A stretch of 44,731 nucleotides of DNA from NCBI GenBank assembly GCA_009602735.1, contig WELA01009454.1:6169-50899 (forward strand). The letters are read 5' to 3'. The DNA is from Mesotaenium endlicherianum (Eukaryota > Streptophyta > Zygnematophyceae > Zygnematales > Mesotaeniaceae). Positions 33,229 to 43,700 of this stretch are shown here, piece after piece; the first letter of the stretch is position 1, and every line of letters starts with the position of its first letter. The notes under the pieces were generated by a model that was not told where the DNA came from, did not search any database, and saw only the letters and a program-made list of their open reading frames with translations. The position numbers and the translations under genes are program-made.

Positions 33229-34926
33229 TTGAGCAAGATGACTCAGAAATCGAAACTTAAGAGGAAGAGAAGAGCAGAAGAGGCACATGCGAAATACTTG
33301 CAATCCCGTGGCGACATCGAATCATCTTCCATCTTCGCTTGGGAATCACAACGACTCCAACAACAGCGGGAGGCACAGAAGAAGAAGGAGGAGGAGGAAC
33401 AGGCCAAGCTGAGGCAGGAAGAACTGGACAGACAAGCTGCAGAGGAGGCCAAGAAGGCAGAAGAGGAGAGGCAAGCTGAGGACAGGCGGAAGCAGCAGGC
33501 TGAACAAGAAGAACAGAGGAGAATCAGCAGCTACTGCTACACAGTGTTGGGCAAGGGCTTTGATCTACTGGAGGAGGCCTTCAAGTATGCCCAGAGAAGT
33601 CGCAGTGAGTCGCAGAAGGACATTCTGCAGAGGGAAGGGAAGACATCTGAAAACTTCGGCAAGTATATAGAGGTCAGCACAGGACTCCTCCTCTACCACG
33701 ATTATGCCAGGATGGTAGGATACACGGTCAGAGAGGCCGAGGCAATGGCCCAGATGAATGAAACAGGAGCTGTATCGATTCCGGGTATCTGGGGGAAAGA
33801 TTGGGTCATCAAGATGATCCCTATGGACACGGACAGCTTCAAGGACTCTACATCCCATAACAGGTTCAAGGCCATGTATAATGAGGTAGAGAGAAGAAAC
33901 TGGGAATTCTTGGCCAGGAAAACCAGCTAGCTGGACTTCGCAGGGCATTGGTACTCTTGTACGCTAAAAAGGACACACCCTGCCTTCTTCCAAAAGCCCA
34001 CCTATTGGCAATGGATGACCATTAACATGAGGGACCAGCAAAATGATAGGGCAGGGGAGGAAGGTTTCCTAAGAGACCTACAGGGGAACGTAGTGTTGCC
34101 CCCGCACATTGCAGCTTGGGACCCAAGATTGGATGGAGTAAGAGACTGCATGAGTCAAGAAATGCAAGAGGACAGGAGCAGGACCCAAGAGTCATTCTCT
34201 AAAGGGAAGCACGCTTATGCCAAATGGTCAAGCAAGCAGGGAGAGAAAGACCTGTATGCGGTCAAGACTCAACAGCCCCCGCCAGCACCCAAAAGGGGAA
34301 GGTCAGTGGGGTATTCTTTTTCTCGGGAAGAGCTGGAGCAGCTGACAGAGGAGACCCCAGCAGTCTCAGAGGAGCCAGGGGAAGAAGAGGAGGAGTCAGA
34401 GGAAGAAGAGGAGGAAGGCGAGGAAGAGGACACTAGCCCCGCTGTGACCAAGAGACCTGCCACATCCCCTGTAATGGAGAAGACTGGGTTGGCCAGGGCA
34501 GACATAGCTCTGCACCAGCTTGCTGAAGAGGAAGATATCACTTGGCTGGGAACTGCCAGAAGACGGAGCCCATCTGCAGGCGCAGAGACCCAGTCAGACA
34601 GGGCAGACCGGAGGGCTGTTAGAGAAATAACCAGAGGCCTGCCAGCATCTCTCTCGCAGAGAGGACATGTGCCCTTGGCTCATGTCATGCAACATCCTTT
34701 TGGGATGCCGGTATATGTACCTGTCAATTTGAGGGATGCCCAGGAGAAGGCTGCTTCTCTTCATTTTCAGACTCTGCAGGAGGAAACAGCCCAGTTACTG
34801 CGTTCTCCCCTTGGTTCCCCCTACTTGGAGCCCCCAGGCTTCAGGAGACCCCAAGACAGAAGGAGGAGGTCTGGCTCCCGATCTCGCTCCCCTGACCGTA
34901 GAGCCCCAGGAACCTCTCCCTCATAG
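33229..34926 (+). pseudogene. extra 3' ORF of gypsy-A, unknown function, one in-frame TAG
   Basis: One reading frame of 566 codons from ATG 33229, interrupted only by TAG at 33928; the part after 34015 is in the same frame. Residues 1-90 are basic then Glu/Gln/Lys-rich coiled coil (EELDRQAAEEAKKAEEER). A globular-looking part follows (SYCYTVLGKGFDLLEEAF ... GIWGKDWVIKMIP). The second half has a strongly acidic stretch (about 34375-34435) and an Arg/Ser-rich tail (RRRRSGSRSRSPDRR). No signal peptide or membrane segment is visible, so it is not a typical env. It could be an accessory ORF of the retroelement or a captured host gene fragment; I do not recognise it. Confidence 0.6.
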
Positions 34927-35084
34927 GGGCAGTAGGCTGAGGGCGAAGGAACAGCACACTGTTACTAGTGATCCCCACAGTGAGGCATCAGTGTTGGAGC
35001 AAATGGCGGTGGGAGGGAGATCAATACTTTCAGTTGGGAATAACCATGTACCCGGTATTAGTGTTGTCGAGGCGACGACCTGTT

Positions 35085-35097
35085 AAGTTGGAGGAAT
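35085..35097 (+). other. polypurine tract of gypsy-A
   Basis: AAGTTGGAGGAAT ends directly at the TGTAATGAAT start of the 3' LTR, the position where plus-strand priming occurs in LTR elements. Confidence 0.6.
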
Positions 35098-35795
35098 TGT
35101 AATGAATTCATTTAAATATAATAGCTAATTAAGTTCAGCCTGCTGAACTTTGGTTAATATTGAGTTTGCTGGACCTTATAAAACAATCAGTTTGATGACT
35201 CAGCCGGAAGCAGCAAGCTGAAGTCAACTTAGGTCAGCTTGCTGACACATTCTTTGACAGCCAGCTGACTTCCGTACTCGACAGCAGCAAACTGCCTATA
35301 GAGATGCATCTAAGTGTGGTGTGCTAGATGAATGGCCAGAGGACACCCTTAGGATGGATGACGATTCGGGATGATGGGAGATGGCGGTGGATTTGGTCAA
35401 CCGAGGTCCTACCAACGTGGTTAACTCCCGGGTAGGCGGTGCCATCGCACTGGCCGTTGAACAGTAAACTCATTCCATGTACATATGCTAGGTATTGCTC
35501 TCGAGTTTGGCAATCAGCAACAAGGCCAACTCTCTTTTACAGCTTACGGAGAGAGATCTGAATCCAAGGCGAGAAGCCATTGATACGCACTGTCTTCTAG
35601 CCTTCCTTTTGTATGAGTTTACTGATTGCATTATTGATGCTAGTTTACTTGCATTTGACTTGCGAGTATTGTCCACTGCTAGTGTGTTGTCTTTTGCTGT
35701 TTCATCAATTAACGGAAAATACCCTAAAGATTACTTGCTGATATAAAGATCTTCGTTAATTGTTAATCGACTATTTGGTAAGTCAATTCATTTCA
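35098..35795 (+). repeat. gypsy-A 3' LTR (698 bp)
   Basis: It matches 20614-21332 throughout, with substitutions and a 22-23 base deletion near its start. Ends are TGTAATGAAT and ATTCATTTCA. The palindrome is at 35233-35246. The minus-strand endonuclease ORF runs straight into its right edge. Confidence 0.92.
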
Positions 35796-38775
35796 CGAGA
35801 CTCTCGCTTGATCGCGTTGACCAAGTCTCTATAATCGGCATCGTCACTAAAGACACTGAAGCTGAGGGAGACTGTGCGCTCAGCGCAAAGGTTGAGGAAG
35901 TCGTGGAACTTGGTGCCTAATGTCCCAAAAACCTCCAACGCTAGTGGGACAAAGGTGTCGCCGACTGGAGTGTTGTTGTACTTGAGAGCCTTGGCCTTCT
36001 CCTTGGTTACCGCCGCCACCCCTACTGTCGATGAAGCCAACTCCACGATGCCCCCTTCGAGAGGATTGGCCACAACCACATCCAGCAATGTGCGCGCCGC
36101 CGACTCTCTCGCTATGCAAACAATATCCACACGGCGACCCTTGGTCTGGGAGGGAAGAAGAGGGAGTAGGCCTCCCTTCTCCAAGGCCACCGCAAAATGT
36201 GACCTCCTCGCGATCATGGCGACGCTATCCCAAACAACGTCATGGGTCGCTGTGCGCTGCTTCTCTCGTGCACACCTCAAGACATGTGTAGTAGATGCCT
36301 CATCCCCACACGCACAAACTAGGCCAGCAAGGCGCGGGTGTGTAATGCCTAGTCGTATACGGAGGGAAGTGCAAAACTCTGAGTCCTGGAATGTCAAAGT
36401 TGGGCGAGTGGGAAGGGCCTGCACCCAGGCACCTGCGCTAGGTTCGCCGCAGGAATGAATGCGGGCGCGATCAGCCGAGGTGCTCTGTGTTAACAGGCCG
36501 TGCATGCGAGAACCCCAATGGGCTCGAGCAAGAATGGCCTGCGAGCCCCTGTCCCCCTGCTCCACCATCGAAGAAAAGTCCAATATTGGAGGCTCGTCCC
36601 CTAAGCAATCTGCTACCAAGCTGGACTTAGCCTCCACAAGTGCTGCCTAAAAAGGGAACGTCTCCGTCTCCACTTCCCCTATGGCAGCCGCAAGGATCTG
36701 GACATCGTCGGCAGCAAAGCGGGTCGCAAGAAGGTGCGCAATGAGCCCCCAAGACCCCAAGAAAGCAGCCGATGAGGTGAAGGCAAGATTTCTCAAGCCT
36801 ACTCCTCCCATGGAGCACGGGTACACGGCCTGGGCAGCCCAAGACTGGCTAGGGTCGAATGGGCAAAGGCCAAGCAACTCGGAGAGAGCCATAATGAGGG
36901 ACTGCCTAAAAGAGGCAAACTCTGAAAGAACGGAGGGGGTAGGGACTAAGGTACAAAAGAGGTAAACTAGTCGAGCCGCTAGACAAAGAGTGAGGAGGGC
37001 AAGCGAGATCTGTGCGATCCCCAGGGCTACAACCTGGGGGAGCTCCAATACCACACTCTGAAGGAAGCGCTGTGTCTGATCTAGGATAAAGGCGTGACTG
37101 CCTACCGGGGTTTTAAGGACACGGATCCCCTCCAGTGAGCGACCAAAAGAGGGAAGAAAGTCAGCTGGGGTCGCGATGCCCTGCGGAGGGAAGATGGAAC
37201 ACTTGGCCTACTGAACCCGAAGGCCCATGGAGCCAAGGTGGACCTCGAGAGAGAAAAAGGCAGCGTCCAACTGGTCCACGTGACCTACCAAGTGCGTATC
37301 ATTTGCATACGATGGGACATGTACTGTAGGGAAAGCCTGACGGGTCAAGCGGAGAGCACGCAGGTGTCCAAAAGCAAACAAGGTCTTTCCTAAGGGGTCG
37401 CCCTGACGGGTCCCAGTAGCGGATGACAAAGTCGTCAAACTCTCATCCACATGCGCATAGTAGAGGGGAGACGAGGACCCGTAGAATGCCCGCATGAAAG
37501 GGATAAGGCTGGAACAAGTGCTATCACGAAGCTCGTCAAAGATGACTCCACGGTCGATGGTGTTGAAGGCGTTGGCCACGTCCACCTGGAGAACCCATAG
37601 GGATGGATCCACCTCCCGCGACGTCTGGATGAACGCGGCAATGGCCTCACACCCCCCCTTGGAGAGCCACTCCGAACTGGTCCGGAGCAAAGTGATCCTC
37701 AAAGGGCTCGCGAAGCTGCGAGGCTATGGCTCGGGCTGTAAGACGATACAGCACCTCCTCCACAGCAATGGGGCGAAAGCCTGCATCCCCCTTGGCCATA
37801 GCCACGAGCCTGGATGATGCCAGTAGATGTGCTGCTCCAGGTGGAATTTGACCCTGAGCAATAAGGCCGCACACGGTGAAGAGGGTGCGGAATGCAATAG
37901 AACCAGCATCCATGCATGCGTCCTTAAAAAGCTCAGACTGTGCCTGAAGGTCCGCCCCCTGATCTGTTAGGCGCCGATCGTAGGGTGCGACTAAGAGCAC
38001 CCTCCAACTCTAGAGGTGCTGCAGGTGAGTAAGTAGTGATCCAATCTGGCAAAGGGGAAGAGGGGGCTGGGTGGAGTGCTTGCAGACGCTCAATGGTGGC
38101 TGAAGTGTCAAGTGCTGGCGCATTGGGGAGGAGAGCTTTGCGGGCCTTCCCTTACTCTCCAACCTTAGCTAACCTAACAGCGCGTCGAACTCTATCTGCG
38201 TCGTCACCCACTACGTCACTAGTGGGAGGCGGAAGGGAATGCAAAGTCGCCAAAATCTCCTCAGCCAATTCCCTCCACTCGCCCCTAAGAAATCTCTGAA
38301 TACGTGGGCGTATGTAGCGATGGCCCTTCACTAACGCATTAGAGGGGGTCCACAATAGAAGGCGCTGGAAACTAAGGAGCAAGAACCAACCCCCCATATC
38401 ATCAGGCTCTTTAGAAACTTGTCGCAAGGGGATACAAAATGCTTGGGAGAACATAGGTCTGAGCTCATAAGGAACCTGTCGCCTACAGCTAAGTCTACAT
38501 GGTTGAAGTATTTCCATAGGAAAGGAAATACGAGCCCACCCCCATTGCTCAGGCGTGGGCCCAAAATTGGATGGGCCACCGTTGCTCAAAACAAGACTAG
38601 ACCTAGCAGATTTTAAAAGGCATGACTTACGGTGACCACCTAAACCACGCAGATTCTTGAACTTACGGTGGCAATTAGGACAAGACACGTCTAAGGGAGG
38701 AGGGTGTGTCGTATCTAGGGTTGCAATTCCTAAACGCGGGTGTGCCGTAGCCAAAACTTCAGAAGCGGATGCCAT
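35796..38775 (-). mobile_element. non-LTR retrotransposon with R2-type endonuclease, broken at its 3' end by gypsy-A
   Basis: The order N-terminal zinc finger, reverse transcriptase, CCHC, restriction-like endonuclease is that of early-branching non-LTR retrotransposons (R2/R4/NeSL-type layout). The frame is cut by the gypsy-A LTR at 35796. Its likely continuation lies at 20613 and leftward. No 5' or 3' target duplication or tail can be defined. Confidence 0.7.
35796..38775 (-). pseudogene. non-LTR retrotransposon ORF: zinc finger, reverse transcriptase, endonuclease
   Basis: It starts MASASEVLATAHPRLG at 38775. A finger CPNCHRKFKNLRGLGGHRKS (C-x2-C-x12-H-x4-C) is followed by a conserved N-terminal region. 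The reverse transcriptase has GFRPIAVEEVLYRLTARAIA, WVLQVDVANAFNTIDR, ATGTRQGDPLG and YANDTHLV, where the first catalytic Asp of YADD is Asn. The C-terminus has CACGDEASTTHVLRC (CCHC), RRVDIVC and LLDVVVANP, then KEKAKALKY: the D...D...K pattern of an R2-like restriction-type endonuclease. Damage: TAA at 38152, TAG at 37208 and 36647; frameshifts or deletion near 37990 and 37650-37700. From 37702 to 35796 there is no frameshift. Endonuclease assignment is by motif pattern. Confidence 0.78.
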
Positions 38776-39211
38776 TGCTAGGGCCTAGGCTACCACTGAC
38801 CGGAAGCTAGATCTGGACGAGCATGCACATGATCTAGATTACGTATTAGCATCTCCTAGGACTTAACGAACGCCATCGCTAGAGGCCGCCATCCAACGCA
38901 TGAAGCACGCAAGATGAAGCTTTTTCATGACCCGTTTGGTTAGTGGCCTTGTGCATGATCCTGCTTGCTACTGCCCTATGACCCGTGTGGTTAGTGGCCT
39001 TGTGCATGATCCAAATTTAAATCGGTAGCAAAAAAAAGAAAGTACTCCTTGGGTACATCCTCATTAGATTCCCCTACCTAATATCGACAGTCCTTGTCAA
39101 TCGAGTGGTCTTCGAGGAGGGGTCATTCGAGGGTCAAACACATTCCAGAATTTCAATTCTGCTCGAGAGCAAAATTGAAAAGTGTCGTGCCTAACAGCGT
39201 CGGACCCTTGG
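38776..39211. other. 5' flank of the non-LTR element, no gene
   Basis: It contains a short tandem duplication (38927-39012) and an A-run (39030-39038). The 5' end of the element cannot be placed. Confidence 0.4.
38927..39012. repeat. 35-bp sequence repeated twice with a 51-bp period
   Basis: ATGACCCGTTTGGTTAGTGG at 38927 and ATGACCCGTGTGGTTAGTGG at 38978, both continuing CCTTGTGCATGATCC. Confidence 0.9.
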
Positions 39212-39354
39212 CACGTGCGTGGCTTCTCAGCACGTGTGCCTTCAACTCGGTTGACGTGTCGGCGGTCCCTTTCACGTGCGGGAATTCCTTGGTCGTTTGG
39301 TCGGTGCGTTGCTGCACGTGGGAAATGGACCGAGTTGATGGACCCTTACACGTG
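39212..39354. promoter_or_regulatory. cluster of five CACGTG (G-box/E-box) palindromes
   Basis: CACGTG occurs at 39212, 39231, 39273, 39315 and 39349, five times in 143 bases. Three copies sit in a longer module of the form GGWCCCTT, one to two bases, CACGTGYG. In plants CACGTG is bound by bZIP and bHLH factors. No gene start is identified nearby; the closest feature is the gypsy-B LTR at 39476. Confidence 0.45.
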
Positions 39355-39475
39355 TGTCGGTGGCGGACTGGCTGGGGGTTGACCCATTCCTGGTCTTCCT
39401 GCACTTGCATCATGCGGTAATGCATTCCACACTCAGTGCTTCCCATGCTCAACCAATTCCTCATTCCACCCTACC

Positions 39476-39978
39476 TGTAGTGAAACAAATAGATAAAGTA
39501 CTTAGTAAAACAGAATACTTTATCTATTCAAGACAAGGATCTTTGAACACAAGTGGTAGCTTCTTGAAAGAGAGATGGCTTCTTGAAAGTTAATATATTT
39601 CTGGATTTTGGCAAGTACAAGAGTGATTCTGGAATGTCTTTCTATGTTCTAGCTCTTGTTTATATACTTGCTACATAAGTAATTTCTAGGAAGGTGTATG
39701 TTGATGTGTTGGCACCCAACACATCCCAAAACTTGCCACCTCTTTCTAGAATAATGTACACATGTCCTTTTGACCTAAAAATGGCACATTTGACTTTTGC
39801 CACATGGAGTTCTTCTAGGTCTTTCCTCTAACTTCGAAAATGCCTTGGAAGGTTCAAAGGACATGAACCAAGTTACTAGAGTACCTATTCACACTTGACT
39901 CCACACAATACTACTCCAAATATATTTGAAAACATTAAAATATATGCAAACTAATATATAATAACTCAAATCACTACA
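39476..39978 (-). repeat. gypsy-B 3' LTR (503 bp)
   Basis: The ends are perfect 8-bp inverted repeats TGTAGTGA ... TCACTACA with TG...CA. On the minus strand a G-rich polypurine tract precedes it directly. It contains GTGTTGG...CCAACAC (about 39706-39722), a potential hairpin. The 5' LTR needed to confirm the ends is outside the window. Confidence 0.75.
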
Positions 39979-39990
39979 TCACCCCCCCGA
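39979..39990 (-). other. polypurine tract of gypsy-B
   Basis: On the minus strand TCGGGGGGGTGA stands directly before TGTAGTGA, the LTR start. Confidence 0.7.
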
Positions 39991-40015
39991 TAGAAAAAGC
40001 GACGTCTCGGCGCGT

Positions 40016-40144
40016 CAAGTCAGGTCTTACACATGTGGAGCAAACTAGTCAACAGTTTCAAGTCAGATGCCACACATGTGAAGAGGACTAGTCAAAGGCG
40101 CCAAGTCAGGTGCTACACATGTAAGGTAGACTAGGCAAGGTCGT
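40016..40144. repeat. 43-bp tandem repeat, three copies, in the gypsy-B 3' region
   Basis: Copies start at 40016, 40059 and 40102, exactly 43 bases apart, each opening CAAGTCAG. Each has ACACATGT near the centre and ACTAG nearby. They differ by several substitutions. Confidence 0.92.
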
Positions 40145-40747
40145 AGGTGGTGTGACCTTATTGGCTAGCCTACTCCTTAATGATAAAGAAAATTGTACAA
40201 GTTGGCCCAGAATCTGCCACGAACTCAAAAATTCATAGCGGCCACAGAACTGCTCCAAATCTGAAAATTCGAGTGCCAGACGGACCGCGTCGGAGAACTC
40301 TACCGGGTCACCAAATTTGAGAGCATTCTCATTTCTGGAGTGTCGTTGAGAGCTGAGAGAGTAGGCACTCCTCCAAATCTGTGCAGAAACTTCTGAAAAT
40401 CATAAGTCCTTCTATACTTCTCCAAATTCTGCAAACTAAGTCTCAAACTGGGCGCTGTAAGATGTTCTACCAGAGTCTTGAGTTTCAGAGCATTCCAAGT
40501 TCAGGGGAGGGCACAATGTCAGAAGGCATATTCTGCCCTAACAATGCCAGCAGCCTGACCCCCTTCTACTTAGAGCATCATATCTCTCTCACCAGTGCTC
40601 CAAATTGAGCAAACTTGGACTCTAAATGACCGGCTACTCATGGACTACAGCCAGGTAAATTTTCAGAATTTATTATGCAGAGACCTATCACCAGTAGCAG
40701 TTTTAGTTTTCTGTCCAGAAACTGCGAGAAGAGAAGAGTGTCTAATG
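40145..40747. other. gypsy-B 3' untranslated region with recurring CTCCAAAT
   Basis: CTCCAAAT occurs near 40253, 40374, 40430 and 40601 within related sequence (AAATCTGAAAATTCG, AAATCTGTGCAGAAAC, AAATTCTGCAAACT, AAATTGAGCAAACT), suggesting old degenerate repeats. No ORF of note. Confidence 0.55.
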
Positions 40748-43700
40748 TCAATTTTTCCTCTTTCTTGTTCTTGCAGGCTGCCTCCAAGGGGTCTTCTGCT
40801 GCTTCTTGATGGTGGCAGGCTGCCTCCCTGAAGTCTTCGGGCTTCTAGTAGAGAGACTTGGGGCTGGTCCAAGATGGGGGTTGGCGGCATGGAAGCGCTT
40901 CAACTTTCTCTGAACTTTGTCAAGGTAGTGCGCCGCCACCCAACTATTCTCCGAATCTGGATATCCTTTCCACTTGATCAAGTATTGCTGCTGTCTCCTG
41001 AAATTTCTCATAGCCACTATGTCTTCCACTTCGTACTCCAAATGATCATCCACTATTGTTGGGGCTGGTGGGGTTGTCACACGTCCTGGGAACTTGTTGT
41101 CGGGTTGCACATATGGCTTGAAGAGGGAAGCGTGGAATACGGGGTCGATGTGCATAGTCTGGGGAAGTTCTAGCTTGAAAGCAACGGGGTTGACTTGCTG
41201 GATAATCTTGAAGGGTCCCAAATACTTGGGAGAGAACTTGCTGCCGGCAGGCCTGTTGTTCAGGGAAATGTTCTTGGATGATAGTAACACGTTGTCACCC
41301 ACTCTGTACGTAATTTCTCTTCTGGATCTGTTCGCCACTCTTGCTTGAGCATCTTGCGCGTGTTGTAGAGCTTTCTTCGCTGCTGTAAGGGCTGCTTCTA
41401 ATGTCTCCATAAAATCTGTGGCTGCAGGTACTTCATCATGGCCAGCCGTGAAGCTCAGTGGCGTGGTCGGATGGAAGCCATAGTTGAGGAAGAATGGGGA
41501 CTCTTGGGTAGAGGCCTGCGTAGTGTTGTTGTAGGCAAACTCGAGGGGGGTCAAGTACATGTCCCAGTCTTGCTCGAGGGTAGACACGTAGGCCTTTAGA
41601 GAGGTCTTTAGGGTACGATTCATACGCTCGGTTTGCCCATCTGATTGTGGGTGGTAGGCAGTAGACATATCCAGCGATGTACCCAAGTTCTTGAAGAGAT
41701 TTTTCCAGAAATGGCTTGTGAATCTTGGATCTCTATCTGACACAATTCTTGATGGTAGTCCATGGAGTCGGAAGATGTTGTCAAAGATGAGTCTTGCAAG
41801 TTGTGGTGCTGTAGCCTTAGTCGTCGTGGGAATAAAATGAGCCATCTTGGTAAGTCTGTCCACCGCCGTGAGTATTGCATTATGGCCTCGAGGTGTCACG
41901 GGCAAGTCCACGATAAGGTCCATTGAGATGTCCGTCCATTGTCTTTCGGGGATTGGTAGTGGTTGGAGGAGTCCTCCCGCCTTTTGCGATGATGGCTTGA
42001 TTCTTTGGCATGTGTCACAGCTCCTGCAGTACTCCTTGACTTGCTTAGACATGCCTGGCCAACAATAAGTCCTAGCTAGAACGCCCGTGGTCCTTAGGAT
42101 TCCAAAGTGTCCTCCAAGAGGGTTGTCGTGTGCTTCTCGTAGAAGCAAGAGCCGGAGGTCTAAGTCATTAGGAACACATCTCTGGCCCGTATCTTGCCTC
42201 ACCCAATAATTGCCTTCTTGCTTCTTGCATGGGTCCAAGGCTGCTTCTCCGTTCTTGTAGTAAGGGTCTCTTTCATAGGCGGCTGAAAATCGAGCTTCCA
42301 GATCTGTCTTCAGGGATACCATCACTGCATTTAATTGCAGTCTTGAGAGGGGGTCAGCCGGGTTTGTCTTGCCGGGCTGGTACTGAATCGTGATGTTGTA
42401 TTGTTGCAAGTATCCGCTCCATCTTGCTTGTCTCCTTGAGAGATACGGCTGCGTTTGGAGGTGCTTTAACGCCTCGTGGTCCGTGGTGACCAGTACTTTG
42501 CGTCCTTCAACGTAGCAGCGCCAAACCTTCAAGGCATGTACAATCGCCAATGCCTCTCGCTCCGTGGTTGTATAATTTTGCTCGGCTGGATTTAGCTTCC
42601 TTGACTCGTAGGCGATGGGCTGCAGTCCCTTGCCTTGGTCTTGAAGCAGGATTGCTCCTATTGCATAGGAAGATGCATCGGTGATGACGTGGAAGGGCCA
42701 ATCTGGGTTTGGACTTGGGAGTGTGAGCACCGGGGATGTGGTCAATCTTCGCTTTAACTCTTGAAATGCCTCTTCCTCTTTCTCGGTCCATGTATATAGC
42801 CTGTCCTTCTTGAGTAGATCTGTCAGGGGGGCTGCTATGTGCGAGAAGCCTTGGATGAATTTTCTGTACCAATTGGCAAATCCCAAGAATGACTGGAGTT
42901 CTTTCTTGGTCGTGGGGGTTGGCCATTCCTCCACCACCGTGGTCTTCTTGGGGTCTATCTTGATGCCATCAGCAGTCACGTGGAGACCTAGGAACTCCAC
43001 TTCTTGTTTGGCAAACTCGCATTTTGACTCCTTCGCAAACAGCTTGTTTTGCTTCAATACTTCAAGGACTTCTTTCAAGTGTCTCGCATGCTCTTCAAGG
43101 GTCTTGCTGTAGATAAGGATGTCATCGATGAATACCACCACAAATCTGTCCAACATGGGCTGAAATATGGTGTTCATCATAGTCATGAAAGTTGCTGGCG
43201 CGTTGGTGAGTCCAAATGGCAGGACCATGAACTCAAAATGTCCATATCTTGTCCTGAATGCCGTCTTCTCTATGTCCGGTTCTGCGATGCGAATCTGGTG
43301 GTAGCCGCTCCGTAAGTCAATCTTCGTGAAGTACTTGGCTCCAACCAGCCGGTCCATGAGCTCATCCATGCGCGGCAGCGGGTATCGATTCTTGATGGTG
43401 ATCTTGTTGAGGGCGCGATAGTCCACACACATCCTCAAGGTACCATCTTTCTTCTTGACAAATAGCACCGGGGCTCCAAATGGCGACTTGCTAGGTCGAA
43501 TGAAGCCATGCTCCAGTAGCTCCTTGATTTGCTTCTTGACTTCGTCTAGCTCCGTGTATGACATTTTGAACGTAGGCCGAGAGATGGGCTTGCTTCCGGG
43601 CTCCAACTCTATCTTGTGGTCTACGAATCTTTTGGGGGGTAGGCCCTTGGGCAATTCCGGGGAGAACACTTCTTTGTAGTCCTCAAAGACTTCTTGTATC

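Larger units (their letters stand above)
20614..35795 (+). mobile_element. Ty3/gypsy chromovirus gypsy-A, nested and decayed
   Basis: The order is 5' LTR, initiator-Met primer-binding site, gag with one CCHC knuckle, protease, reverse transcriptase, RNase H, integrase, chromodomain, extra ORF, 3' LTR. This is the gene order of Ty3/gypsy chromoviruses. Without the inserted solo LTR (22828-23547) and DNA transposon (24864-30606) the element would be about 8.7 kb, longer than a usual chromovirus because of the 3' ORF. Frameshifts, in-frame stops and internal deletions in RNase H and integrase make it non-autonomous. The flanks are CGGTA on the left and CGAGA on the right, only 3 of 5 bases alike, so the target duplication is decayed or the two LTRs do not derive from one insertion. 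Confidence 0.85.

Noticed and set aside
33229..34926. Extra ORF as an envelope gene
   Set aside because: No signal peptide, transmembrane segment or cleavage site is visible; the composition is coiled-coil, acidic and Arg/Ser-rich.
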